Source: Pseudoflavonifractor sp. MSJ-37 (GTDB lineage: Bacteria; Bacillota; Clostridia; Oscillospirales; Oscillospiraceae). Taken from it: 64,000 nucleotides of DNA. Location of the stretch: assembly GCF_018917965.1 (NCBI RefSeq), contig NZ_JAHLPP010000004.1:1-64000 (forward strand), written 5' to 3'. Positions 55,162 through 64,000 of the stretch are shown here, one piece after another. Both the position numbers and the translations under genes were made by a program. Numbering within the stretch: the first letter of the stretch is position 1; each line of letters starts with the position of its first letter. The notes below the pieces were generated by a model that searched no databases, was not told the DNA's origin, and was given only the letters and a program-made list of their open reading frames with translations.

Positions 55162-55191
55162 CCGGCCGGCGCTTTTTAGAGCGCCGGCCGG
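55162..55191 (+). terminator. Terminator of the AGCS gene
   Basis: A 12-bp GC-rich perfect stem (55162-55173 with 55180-55191) is followed by TCTGCTTG. The T-run is weak. Confidence 0.65.
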
Positions 55192-55258
55192 TCTGCTTGT
55201 GCCGGGCGGAGAGCTGTGATATGATAGGGGACGAGAAAATAAGAGAGGAGGCGCGGGG

Positions 55259-55825
55259 ATGAAGGATTGGAAGTCCCTCTATGAGGAGTGTATGTCCTGC
55301 CAGAAGTGCCCGCTCTGGGAGACCCGCCACAACGTGGTGTTCGGAGAGGGCCCCCAGAACGCCGAGGTCATGTTCATCGGGGAGGGTCCCGGCGAGCAGG
55401 AGGACCTGTCCGGCCGTCCCTTCGTGGGACGGGGCGGCAAATTTTTGGATGAGATGCTGGCCATGATTGATCTGGACCGGTCCAAGGTGTTCATCGGCAA
55501 TATGGTGAAGTGCCGTCCACCGGCCAACCGGGACCCCCTGCCCGCGGAGCAGGAGGCCTGTATCGGCTATCTGCGGAACCAGGTGGCTCTGATCCGGCCC
55601 AAGATCATCGTCTGTCTGGGCCGCATCGCGGCCATGAAGCTGATCCGGCCGGACTTCAAGATCACCCGGGACCACGGCCAGTGGACTAAGAAAGCAGGGG
55701 TGGAGATGATGGCCATCTTCCACCCGGCAGCCCTGCTGCGGGACCCCCGGAAGCGGCCGGAGACCTACGCGGACCTGAAGTCCCTCCAGGCCAAGATCCA
55801 GGAGGTCTGCGACCACACTTATTGA
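55259..55825 (+). CDS. Uracil-DNA glycosylase, family 4 (Fe-S)
   Basis: The 188-residue product has the 4Fe-4S cysteine pattern C14-x2-C17 (SCQKCPL) with further Cys in GNMVKCRPPANRDP and EQEACIGYL. Active-site motif GEGPGEQEDLSGRPFVGRGG and the late HPAALLRDP are typical of family 4. It removes uracil from DNA in the first step of base-excision repair. GAGAGGAGGCGCGGGG lies before ATG 55259. It stands as a single gene immediately before the accessory cassette. Confidence 0.95.
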   Translation: MKDWKSLYEECMSCQKCPLWETRHNVVFGEGPQNAEVMFIGEGPGEQEDLSGRPFVGRGGKFLDEMLAMIDLDRSKVFIGNMVKCRPPANRDPLPAEQEACIGYLRNQVALIRPKIIVCLGRIAAMKLIRPDFKITRDHGQWTKKAGVEMMAIFHPAALLRDPRKRPETYADLKSLQAKIQEVCDHTY

Positions 55826-55924
55826 TCGAGCAGAAACGTACAGATCCATAAGACCGGGTTTGAGAAATGACACGGCAGCGGTCAGGATCGGTCACGAGGA
55901 CCCGGCTGGGCTGAGGAAGCATCA

Positions 55925-55967
55925 AGTCTCATGTCTGCGCCGTAAGGTATTGGACATGGGGCTTTTT
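55925..55967 (+). terminator. Conserved hairpin of the cassette, copy B, with T-run
   Basis: An 11-bp stem with two T-G wobbles pairs 55925-55935 with 55953-55963, followed by TTTTT. Relative to copy A one pair is changed from C-G to T-A. It can serve as terminator of the uracil-DNA glycosylase transcript. Confidence 0.65.
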
Positions 55968-56059
55968 GCATATCGGGGTTCTGTACATCGCTGTCAAGGT
56001 GTAACACATTAGACGTTAGACTTTGTACCGAAATCGTGCGACAAGAAGTATTCTTTGGC

Positions 56060-56085
56060 TGGAGAATATGGTATACTCGGTCCAA
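56060..56085 (+). promoter_or_regulatory. Conserved promoter-like block of the cassette
   Basis: The block GGAGAATATGGTATACTCGG contains a TATACT -10 candidate. The same block, as GGAAATATGGTATGCTCGG, exists at 17910-17928 in copy A. No clear -35 is visible in either. It lies about 40 bases before the DUF5655 gene. Confidence 0.45.
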
Positions 56086-56116
56086 CGATCATCGTTCGTG
56101 TACGGGAGTGAGCAGG

Positions 56117-56503
56117 ATGGATACCACGTTGCAAGATACCTTGCTTTTCTTTAGCCAGCACCAAACCGTCTATCCTTTGTATGAGCATTTTCAGAAAAAG
56201 CTGCTTGCCAGATTTCCCGAAAGCCGGATCAAGGTGCAAAGATCCCAAATCTCATATTACGATCGGCACCTCTATGCCTGCGTATCCTTCTTGAAGGTGA
56301 AAAAGAAAGCGGAGCTGCCCGAAGATCATTTTGTACTTACGCTGGGGCTGCCCGCCCCGCTGGGATCCGACCGGGTGGCAGCAAAAACTGAGCCGTATCC
56401 GGGACGGTGGACAACACATTTCGTCATCAGCGATTTGTCGGATCTGGACGGAGAATTGTTCGGCTGGATCGAACAGGCGTACCATTTTGCCCGGTCGAAG
56501 TGA
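56117..56503 (+). CDS. DUF5655-domain protein
   Basis: The 128-residue product starts MDTTLQDTLLFFSQHQTVYP. VYPLYEHFQKKLLARFPES, VQRSQISYYDRHLYACVSFL and the strong block AAKTEPYPGRWTTHFVISDL fit the DUF5655 family. This is a small cytoplasmic protein with no signal peptide. The function of the family is unknown. It is the first gene of the cassette. Confidence 0.8.
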   Translation: MDTTLQDTLLFFSQHQTVYPLYEHFQKKLLARFPESRIKVQRSQISYYDRHLYACVSFLKVKKKAELPEDHFVLTLGLPAPLGSDRVAAKTEPYPGRWTTHFVISDLSDLDGELFGWIEQAYHFARSK

Positions 56504-56539
56504 TGCTGTACGACTCGTGATTTGCAGGAGGTGCTTTTG

Positions 56540-56884
56540 ATGAAAATGAAGCGCTCGGGGCTGTGTGCGATAGCAGTGTTTCTGATCGTGCTGTTGATCG
56601 ATTCCAGTGTCCAGAAAAAACATATAGTCACTCTTCCAAAGGACGAAGGTAAAATAAAGACAGAACAAATACAGCCACTTTGGGGAACTATAAAAGTGAG
56701 TGGCGATAGCGATACCGATGTAGTCTTTACTGATGTTGAAACAGGAGAGCGATACATGATCGGGTATATTACACATGGCGTGACAGAAAAGATCGCCCTC
56801 GAAAAGGATAAATGGTACAAGGTGGAGGGTGGGGGCGATCTCACACTGTATCCTGTAAACGTTCGGTTTGATGAAGGAACGTGA
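56540..56884 (+). CDS. Small membrane-anchored or secreted protein, unknown
   Basis: The product is 114 residues from ATG 56540, with AGGAGG 8 bases upstream. A basic head MKMKRSG and a hydrophobic stretch (GLCAIAVFLIVLLI, about 8-21) form an uncleaved anchor or signal peptide. The rest is exported and polar, with TIKVSGDSDTDVVFTDVETG and a C-terminal WYKVEGGGDLTLYPVNVRF that may be a small beta-sandwich. A scrap of a paralog is at 17936-18020. No family is recognised. It is AT-rich compared with core genes. Confidence 0.7.
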   Translation: MKMKRSGLCAIAVFLIVLLIDSSVQKKHIVTLPKDEGKIKTEQIQPLWGTIKVSGDSDTDVVFTDVETGERYMIGYITHGVTEKIALEKDKWYKVEGGGDLTLYPVNVRFDEGT

Positions 56885-56888
56885 TCGC

Positions 56889-57092
56889 ATGAAAAAAGGT
56901 GTTATTCTAAAAGTTATTAGTATTGTTTTTGCGCTCATGACCATTTTAGCGATCGCCTGTGCTATTACAGGTACAGGAAGTGGCTTCTTGGATTTGAGCA
57001 ATATTGCGAGAGCCGGCTTCATCGGAGCTGCTGTGATCTGCGGTATCCTTGCATCTATCACTTGGAAATGCGCTAAGTCAAAAACGGACTGA
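56889..57092 (+). CDS. Small two-span membrane protein, unknown
   Basis: The product is 67 residues from ATG 56889, 4 bases after the stop of the preceding gene, with GAAGGAACG as ribosome site. Two hydrophobic segments (about 7-27 and 38-57) are separated by a Gly/Ser/Leu loop, and the end is basic (WKCAKSKTD). Together with the preceding gene it forms a two-gene unit, which suggests interaction. No family is recognised. Confidence 0.65.
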   Translation: MKKGVILKVISIVFALMTILAIACAITGTGSGFLDLSNIARAGFIGAAVICGILASITWKCAKSKTD

Positions 57093-57180
57093 TCCCTCTT
57101 TGGCGCGTTGTTTTTATAAACGGATCAAACAGTGTGACAGGAATTGGAATAGGAATTTGCTTAGGTATATCTTGCGGATA

Positions 57181-57233
57181 ACAGAAAAACCAGAACTGCG
57201 CAGCTGATCCAGCCGACAGTTCTGGTTTTCTGT
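57181..57233. terminator. Bidirectional terminator at the right end of cassette copy B
   Basis: ACAGAAAAACCAGAACTG (57181-57198) pairs with CAGTTCTGGTTTTCTGT (57217-57233). T-rich ends on both strands let it end the cassette transcript and the converging V-ATPase transcript. It is homologous to 18041-18089. Confidence 0.85.
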
Positions 57234-57298
57234 TATCAGGTCAAAATGCTGTTTTATGGAGCCTCTGCATTCGTTCGGCCCCGCACGTTTTCTCATAT

Positions 57299-57925
57299 TC
57301 AGGCTTTTTGGGCATCCTGTTCAGCCTTGGTCCGCTTGATGACCTTCAGGCGGACGAACTCCTCCCGCTCTTTCTCCTCCAGCGCGTCGGTGATGGTACG
57401 GATGGTGCCGTCCAGGCCGGGGATGACGATGTTCTGGAGGGCGTTGGCCCGCTTCTGCGTCTTACGGATCGCCACAGCCAGCCGGTAGATGGAAGTCTCC
57501 ACCTCCGCCTGTTTCTGGACTAGAGCCTTCACCCGGCGGAATTTCAGGAAGGCGTCGTCCAGCGCGGCGCCGGTATCGGCGAAGCCGTAGTCCGGCGGGA
57601 CAGGGTCCCCACGGTCGGGGATATGGGGGAGCTCTACGCCCATGACGGAGCGGTACTGGAGTTCCAGAGAGTCATCCACATCCACGGCCTCGGCCACCTG
57701 ACCGCAGATGCCCAGCCGGATGTTGGCGTGCTGGAGGGCGGCATAGGCCTCGGTGAACACCCGGTCGATCTGGGACTGGACCTCCTTGGCGGTGTCCATC
57801 AGAGACATCATCTCCCGGATCAGGATGTTCCGCTTGCGGTCCATCAGGTCGTAGCCGGTGACGGCCAGGGCCCGGGAACGCTTCGCGGCCATCAGGTTGC
57901 CCTTGGTGGGCAGGATCGCGGCCAT
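57299..57925 (-). CDS. V-type ATPase subunit D
   Basis: The 208-residue product starts MAAILPTKGNLMAAKRSRAL, the conserved head of subunit D, and continues as a long coiled coil with RRVKALVQKQAEVETSIYRL and KTQKRANALQNIVIPGLDGT near the end. D is the central rotor stalk that turns inside the A3B3 head. It is the last gene of the operon. Confidence 0.94.
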   Translation of the reverse strand: MAAILPTKGNLMAAKRSRALAVTGYDLMDRKRNILIREMMSLMDTAKEVQSQIDRVFTEAYAALQHANIRLGICGQVAEAVDVDDSLELQYRSVMGVELPHIPDRGDPVPPDYGFADTGAALDDAFLKFRRVKALVQKQAEVETSIYRLAVAIRKTQKRANALQNIVIPGLDGTIRTITDALEEKEREEFVRLKVIKRTKAEQDAQKA

Positions 57926-57954
57926 GGGACGTCACTTCCTTTCTTGGGGGTCCA

Positions 57955-59358
<1,404 letters not shown>

Positions 59359-59405
59359 GTTCCATCAGCTCCTTATGTTTGCGGCGGAAGGGGGGAAAAG
59401 GCGGG

Positions 59406-61166
59406 TCAGCGGTTGGCCTCGTCTACCTGACGCAGGGCTTCCGCCACGTCCTGCTCATAGCCCTGGAAGCGGTCCAGACTGTCGTTGGGCACCTCGTACT
59501 TGATCTTGCACAGCCGGTCGAAGATGCCGGTGGCCCGGAGCTGGGACAGGGGGATCGAGCGGGCCAGCAGGGCTTTGGATCCATCGTAGAGGGCCAGGAT
59601 GACCTCCATCATCCGGAACTGCTTCTCCAGCGGCACATAGGTGTCGATGGCGTTGTAGGCGTTCTGCTGGAGGAAGCCCACCCGGATCAGCCGGGCGGTC
59701 TCCAGCGTCAGCTTCTGGTCCTCCGGGAGCACGTCCGCGCCGATCAGCTTCACGATCTCCAGAAGCTGGGACTCCTCCTGGAGGAGGGTGAAGATCCGCT
59801 GGCGGTCCTCCATGAACTTGGGGCTCACGTGCGCGTCGTACCAGGGCTTCAGGTCGGCGATGTACTCCGAGTAGGAGGTGAGCCAGTTGATGGACGGAAA
59901 GTGCCGCCCATAGGCCAGGGCCCGGTCCAGGCCCCAGAAGGTGCGGACATAGCGCTTGGTGTTCTGAGTGACCGGCTCGGAAAAGTCGCCGCCCTGGGGG
60001 GAGACGGCGCCGATCACAGTGACGCTGCCCTCTCTGCCCTCCAGGGTGCGGACATAGCCCGCCCGCTCGTAGAACTCCGCCAGCCGGGAGGCCAGATAGG
60101 CGGGGAAGCCCTCCTCGGCGGGCATCTCCTCCAGACGGCCGGAGATCTCCCGCAGGGCCTCCGCCCAGCGGGAGGTGGAGTCGGCCATCAGGGCCACGTG
60201 ATAGCCCATGTCCCGGTAGTACTCGGCGATGGTCATGCCGGTGTACACAGATGCCTCCCGGGCGGCCACCGGCATATTGGAGGTATTGGCGATCAGGATG
60301 GTGCGGCACATGAGGGGTTGCTGGCTCTTGGGGTCCAGCAGCTCGGAGAACTCCTCCAGGGCCTGGGTCATCTCATTGCCCCGCTCGCCGCAGCCCAGAT
60401 AGACGATGATGTCGGCGTCGGACCACTTGGCCAGCTGGTGCTGGGTCATGGTCTTGCCCGCGCCGAAGGGGCCGGGGATGGCGGCGGCACCGCCCTTGCC
60501 GATGGGGAAGAGGGTGTCGATGATCCGCTGTCCGGTGATCAGGGGCCGGTGGATCGGCAGACGCTCCGCTATAGGGCGGGGGGTGCGGATCGGCCAGCGC
60601 TGGGACAGCTTCAAAGGATAGGTCCGGCCCCGCTCGTCCGTGAGCTCCATCAGCACGTCCTCCACGGTGCAGGCCCCGTCGGGGCGGACCCTGGAGACGG
60701 TGCCGGAGAGACCGGCGGGCACCAGACAGCGGTGGAGGATCAGAGGCGTCTCCTGACATTGGGCATAGCAGTCTCCGGGCTGGAGGATATCGCCCTCATG
60801 GACCAGGATCTGGGTGTCCCAGAGGCGCTTCGGGTCCAGCGTGGGGATGGCTAGGCCGCGGCCGATGAAGGGGCCGCTCTCCGCCTCGACCACCTTCAAA
60901 GGACGGGCGATGCCGTCGAAGATGTCGTCCAGCAGGCCGGGGCCCAGCGTGATGGACATGGGGGCGCCCTGTCCCACCACCTTCTCTCCGGCGGTGAGGC
61001 CGGAGGTGTCCTCATAGACCTGGACGGTGGCGGTGTCGCCCTCCACGCCCACCACCTCGCCGATGAGGGCCAGTTCGCCCACATTGACCATGTCCATCAT
61101 GGCCAGCTCCGGGGCGTCCTTCACTGTGACCACCGGGCCGTTGATGCCGTAGATATGACCGCTCAT
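59406..61166 (-). CDS. V-type ATPase catalytic subunit A
   Basis: The 586-residue product has an intact Walker A GPFGAGKTMTQHQLAK, the bulge region typical of A subunits, CGERGNEMTQALEEFSEL, and SVTVIGAVSPQGGDFSEPVT. It hydrolyses or makes ATP. Its start overlaps the end of subunit E (ATGA). The presence of A, B, D, E, F, K and I shows an archaeal/vacuolar-type enzyme; whether it pumps H+ or Na+ is not decided by this subunit. Confidence 0.97.
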   Translation of the reverse strand: MSGHIYGINGPVVTVKDAPELAMMDMVNVGELALIGEVVGVEGDTATVQVYEDTSGLTAGEKVVGQGAPMSITLGPGLLDDIFDGIARPLKVVEAESGPFIGRGLAIPTLDPKRLWDTQILVHEGDILQPGDCYAQCQETPLILHRCLVPAGLSGTVSRVRPDGACTVEDVLMELTDERGRTYPLKLSQRWPIRTPRPIAERLPIHRPLITGQRIIDTLFPIGKGGAAAIPGPFGAGKTMTQHQLAKWSDADIIVYLGCGERGNEMTQALEEFSELLDPKSQQPLMCRTILIANTSNMPVAAREASVYTGMTIAEYYRDMGYHVALMADSTSRWAEALREISGRLEEMPAEEGFPAYLASRLAEFYERAGYVRTLEGREGSVTVIGAVSPQGGDFSEPVTQNTKRYVRTFWGLDRALAYGRHFPSINWLTSYSEYIADLKPWYDAHVSPKFMEDRQRIFTLLQEESQLLEIVKLIGADVLPEDQKLTLETARLIRVGFLQQNAYNAIDTYVPLEKQFRMMEVILALYDGSKALLARSIPLSQLRATGIFDRLCKIKYEVPNDSLDRFQGYEQDVAEALRQVDEANR

Positions 61167-61804
61167 GCCTGCGCGCCTCCTTCCACAGTGTCCGCGTCAG
61201 GGCCGTCCGCCAGAGACAGGCCCACCAGACTGGCGAAGTGCCCCCGGAGCTCCTCGGCGGCGGTATCGTAGGAGGCGTCCAGACGGCGGCGGAGGGACTG
61301 GGATCCCAGGATCAGTCCGCCCAGCCGGAGCTCGCCCTCCCGGACCTGGAGGCTCCGGCTGGGGAGCGCCTCCCGGAGCCGGTCCGCCAGAGGAAGGTCC
61401 TCCGGCCGCAGATAGAGGATCAGATCCTCCGCGCCGGGGAGCTGGTCGGCGGCCTCGGTCAGAAGGGCGGCCAGCTGGCGGGGATACTCCGGGGACGCGG
61501 TGAAGGCCGCCACCCGTTCCCGCACCAGGGCGAACACCTCGCCGGCGATCGCCTCCCGGCGGCGGTAGAGGGCCTGCTTGTTTTCCAGCAGGCGGCGGGA
61601 GACCTTCCGGCCCTGCTCCGTGCGGATCCGGGCGACCTCCCGATGGATGTATCCATAGGCCTCCAGCAGGACCTGGTCCTCAGCGGCGGACAGGGCCGCG
61701 TCGTGCTTGGCCTTCAGGGCCTCCATGGTCTGCTCTGTCTCGGCCGAGGCCTGAGAGAGCAGGAGGGAGGTGAAACGGTCCAGTTTTTTGGAAAGTTCAG
61801 GCAT
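61163..61804 (-). CDS. V-type ATPase subunit E
   Basis: The product is 213 residues from ATG 61804, with GGAGG 8 bases upstream. The N-terminal half is a long helix rich in Glu, Ala and Lys; the C-terminal half has a mixed fold (GEDLILYLRPEDLPLADRL-like) with GGLILGSQSLRRRLDASYDT, typical of peripheral-stalk subunit E. It overlaps subunit A by 4 bases and lies 35 bases after F. Confidence 0.88.
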   Translation of the reverse strand: MPELSKKLDRFTSLLLSQASAETEQTMEALKAKHDAALSAAEDQVLLEAYGYIHREVARIRTEQGRKVSRRLLENKQALYRRREAIAGEVFALVRERVAAFTASPEYPRQLAALLTEAADQLPGAEDLILYLRPEDLPLADRLREALPSRSLQVREGELRLGGLILGSQSLRRRLDASYDTAAEELRGHFASLVGLSLADGPDADTVEGGAQA

Positions 61805-61839
61805 GGCAGTATCCTCCGTGGATCGGGATGACGGCGGGG

Positions 61840-62148
61840 TCACAGCTTCACGCCGATGGCCTCCCGGATATAGCGGGTGATGGAATCATGGGAGCGGCCG
61901 GTGCTGTGGCGGTCAGGGATCTCTACCACCAGCGGCCGGTGTCCCGACAGCTTCATGGGACCGATCAGGTCAGCGCATCGGGCGGCCAGTCCCTCGCTGA
62001 TCAGGAGGATGCCGGTGTCCGGGTCCTCCGCGGCGGCCTGGATGGCCCGTCGGGCGGGGCCGTCCTCCCGGACCACCACACCTTCGATCCCGGCCAGCCG
62101 GAGGCCCACCAGTGTATCGGTGCTGTCGGTGATGACGAAATATCGCAT
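61840..62148 (-). CDS. V-type ATPase subunit F
   Basis: The 102-residue product starts MRYFVITDSTDTLVGLRLAG, the usual head of small subunit F, with a Rossmann-like fold and a C-terminal helix. F sits on the rotor next to D. AGGAGCG precedes the ATG. Its place before E, rather than after C, is uncommon. Confidence 0.88.
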   Translation of the reverse strand: MRYFVITDSTDTLVGLRLAGIEGVVVREDGPARRAIQAAAEDPDTGILLISEGLAARCADLIGPMKLSGHRPLVVEIPDRHSTGRSHDSITRYIREAIGVKL

Positions 62149-62165
62149 AGGGACGCTCCTGCGGC

Positions 62166-62597
62166 TCAGGAGAACAGGAGCAGGAGGGCCACGATCAGGC
62201 CGTACAGGGCCACGCCCTCCGCCAGACCTACGAAGATCAGCGCCTTGCCGAAGGCCTTGTCGTTCTCCGAGATGGCGCCCAGCGCGGCAGAGGCGGAGGC
62301 GGCTACGGCGATGCCGCCGCCGATGCCGGACAGGCCCACGGCCAGCGCCGCGCCGATGTACTTCAGGCCCTCAGCGATGCCAGCCGCCGCGGCTTCCGCG
62401 GTCTCGGCGGGGACAGCGGCGGCGGAGGCGCTGCCCCCGATGCCCAGGGCGGCGGCCAGAGCCAGACAGAGGAAGAAGGAGGCGATGTTGGTCCCCAGGG
62501 CCCGCTTGGCCCGGCGGCCGGTGTACCGGCGGATGCCGGCCAGGAACAGGGGGGAGAACATCGCCAGACTGGCGAACAGGACGATCAGATACTTCAT
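62166..62597 (-). CDS. V-type ATPase membrane rotor subunit K
   Basis: The product is 143 residues from ATG 62597, with GGAGG 9 bases upstream. Four spans are visible. The second hairpin contains GLSGIGGGIAVAASASAALG and GLAEGVALYGLIVALLLL, with the ion-binding Glu; the first hairpin has no carboxylate. This is the NtpK-type layout. The Gln ligands seen in the Na+-binding K ring of Enterococcus hirae are not evident, so the coupling ion stays open. Confidence 0.9.
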   Translation of the reverse strand: MKYLIVLFASLAMFSPLFLAGIRRYTGRRAKRALGTNIASFFLCLALAAALGIGGSASAAAVPAETAEAAAAGIAEGLKYIGAALAVGLSGIGGGIAVAASASAALGAISENDKAFGKALIFVGLAEGVALYGLIVALLLLFS

Positions 62598-62616
62598 GGA
62601 AGGATACCTCCGATTC

Positions 62617-64000
62617 TCAGTTTCCGCTGTGCGCGTCGTAGTGGATCGTTTTGGGCTGGAAGGGCACGCCGCCGTCGGCATAGAAGCGGCCGAAGAGCTC
62701 GTAGAACTCCAGACGGAGCACCTGGATGCCCACCAGGAGCCCCTCGAAGCCCATGACGAAGAGATTGCCCAGGATGATGACGATGGGATCTGATCCCGAC
62801 CCGGCCAGCATCCGCACCACCATCATCAGGCCCACATGGGTGATGGCATAGGCGCCCACCCGCATGAAGGACAGCGTGTTGGTCAGATAAGAGAGCAGGG
62901 TCTCGAAAAGTTCGAAGAAGCCGGTGCCCAGCACCTCAGAGAGCTTGACCTTCTTCCAGCCGGGATCTCCGGCGGCCAGAAGGGACAGGGGCTCCCGCAG
63001 AAGGATGCACAGCAGGGGGAACACCAGCACCGGGATCACATAGGCGGGGACGAAGAGGTCGACCTTCAGGACCAGTGTGGACACTGCCGCCGTGATGATC
63101 CCACCGTAGAACAGGATCCCGGCCGCGCCGTTGGGGCCGAAGAGGATCTTCTCGAAGTCATGCTGACGGACGCCGTTGATGATGTTCAGCACCATGGCCA
63201 GCAGGAGCATGGCCACGCCAAGCGCCACCGACAGGAGCAGGAGGAGCAGGACGTTGCTGGAGCCGGGGAGGAGCGTGCTCTCCTCCATGATCTTGAAGCC
63301 GGGCAGGATGTCCTCAAAGCCGAACACGCTTCCGTAGACGCACCCGAACAGAGCGCCGGAGAGGCCGCAGAGGGTGATGATGCCGCCCAGCCACATCTTT
63401 TTCCACTTGGTCAGCACCAGACCGATCAGGGCCAGGCCCAGACCCTGACCAAGATCGCCGAACATGATGCCGAAGAAGAGACAGTAGGTCAAAGCCATGA
63501 ACGAGGAAGGGTCCAGCTCGTGGTAGTCGGGCAGACCGTACATCTCCAGAAAGGGCCGAAACACCCGGCCAAGGAAGGAGTTCTTCAGCTTGGTGGGCGG
63601 CTTGACGCCGACGGGCAGGTCCTGGGGGGCGTCGGCCACGAAGGAGCAGTCCGGAAACTGGGCCAGCCGCTGTTCCAGCTCGGGCACAGCGTCCTCCGGC
63701 ATCCAACCAGTCAGGTAGAAGCTCTCTTTGGAGCAGGCGGCATACCGGCGCAGATCCCGCAGTCCGCTGTGATAACGGAGGGAGGAGCATACCGACTGGA
63801 GCTTTGGCTCTTCCTTGACGGCCAGGGCAGCCCGCTCGTCCTCGATGGACTGGAGGGCGTCCTCGGCTTTGGCGGCCAGAGAGGTGAACTCATCGATCGC
63901 CTGCCCGGGGGTGCCGTGGACCGTATGGTCCAGCCGGACCGCGGTGAAGTGGAGGGAGTTGAAGAGGGCGTCAGCCTTCTCCAGACCGTTCCGAGTGGTG
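62617..64000 (-). CDS. V-type ATPase subunit I (stator), partial
   Basis: The frame is open to the right window edge; about 460 C-terminal residues are visible. The part from 64000 to about 63600 is the soluble coiled-coil arm, with RYAACSKESFYLTGWMPEDA. The membrane part follows, with MALTYCLFFGIMFGDLGQGL and further spans, and SYLTNTLSFMRVGAYAITHVG contains the essential Arg of the stator. Subunit I connects the membrane rotor with the peripheral stalk. It is followed after 19 bases by K. Confidence 0.95.
   Translation of the reverse strand, partial: TTRNGLEKADALFNSLHFTAVRLDHTVHGTPGQAIDEFTSLAAKAEDALQSIEDERAALAVKEEPKLQSVCSSLRYHSGLRDLRRYAACSKESFYLTGWMPEDAVPELEQRLAQFPDCSFVADAPQDLPVGVKPPTKLKNSFLGRVFRPFLEMYGLPDYHELDPSSFMALTYCLFFGIMFGDLGQGLGLALIGLVLTKWKKMWLGGIITLCGLSGALFGCVYGSVFGFEDILPGFKIMEESTLLPGSSNVLLLLLLSVALGVAMLLLAMVLNIINGVRQHDFEKILFGPNGAAGILFYGGIITAAVSTLVLKVDLFVPAYVIPVLVFPLLCILLREPLSLLAAGDPGWKKVKLSEVLGTGFFELFETLLSYLTNTLSFMRVGAYAITHVGLMMVVRMLAGSGSDPIVIILGNLFVMGFEGLLVGIQVLRLEFYELFGRFYADGGVPFQPKTIHYDAHSGN

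Larger units (their letters stand above)
55846..57237 (+). repeat. Complete copy (B) of a duplicated cassette
   Basis: Its left end (55846 to about 56080) and its right end (57181-57233) match the corresponding ends at 17757-17935 and 18041-18089. Between lie three small genes on the plus strand. The G+C of the coding part, especially 56540-57092, is lower than that of neighbouring genes, which suggests transfer. No integrase or transposase lies within it and no terminal repeats were recognised. Confidence 0.72.

Noticed and set aside
61828-62793. A 321-codon frame opposite V-ATPase F and K
   Set aside because: It is antisense to well-conserved subunits, of low complexity and without a ribosome site.

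Overview
The window is chromosomal DNA of a high-G+C gut-type Firmicute, most like the Oscillospiraceae (Flavonifractor, Intestinimonas and Lawsonibacter relatives). The pointers are a CIRCE/HrcA-type groESL operon, a WalRKHI operon, smpB with ssrA, an archaeal-type V-ATPase operon, a glycine riboswitch on an AGCS symporter, and dense A/G-rich Shine-Dalgarno sites. This placement is inference; no rRNA is present to confirm it.

Layout. 0-4 kb: end of an unknown gene, groEL-groES (minus) and an RlmL-like rRNA methyltransferase (minus). 4-17.7 kb (plus): NfeD plus SPFH pair, a large membrane protein, an RmlD-like reductase with a dicarboxylate symporter, a CDF metal exporter, a two-component system with an HtrA protease, an amidohydrolase, a lone class I fumarase alpha subunit, and hpf. 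18-25 kb: a zinc-ribbon/Ig-like surface protein (minus), then AAA+ ATPase, comEC, holA and rnmV (plus). 25-30.5 kb (minus): walR-walK-yycH-yycI and a NUDIX hydrolase. 30.7-32.9 kb (plus): a MecA-like adaptor, smpB, cyclophilin and ssrA. 32.9-36.2 kb: an AT-rich island abutting the 3' end of ssrA, with a decayed serine recombinase, a ribbon-helix-helix gene, a GIY-YIG nuclease and an unassigned 410-residue protein. 36.5-36.8 kb: IS1182-like debris. 36.8-40.6 kb (minus): a MetE-like enzyme, a LysR regulator and gdhA. 40.9-51.1 kb: a CobW GTPase, PcrA/UvrD helicase, a HAD phosphatase (minus), an EamA transporter, lrgAB, a TSCPD protein, and ppx-ppk. 51-55.8 kb: ftsH (minus), the glycine riboswitch with its AGCS symporter, and a uracil-DNA glycosylase. 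55.8-57.2 kb: a small accessory cassette. 57.3-64 kb (minus): V-ATPase D, B, A, E, F, K and part of I.

Most of the window is ordinary core genome. The unusual parts are four. (1) The ssrA-associated island pairs a GIY-YIG nuclease with an unassigned protein whose N-terminus looks like a PUA/EVE-type reader. (2) A cassette is present twice: complete at 55846-57237, and reduced to its conserved ends plus a coding scrap at 17757-18090. Both copies carry a hairpin with a compensatory base change. (3) A roughly 180-200 bp repeat occurs as an inverted pair at 24789-24969 and 36206-36412. It carries a tRNA-3'-end-like stretch next to a hairpin and sits downstream of two unrelated operons. (4) The V-ATPase cluster shows no subunit C in the visible part.
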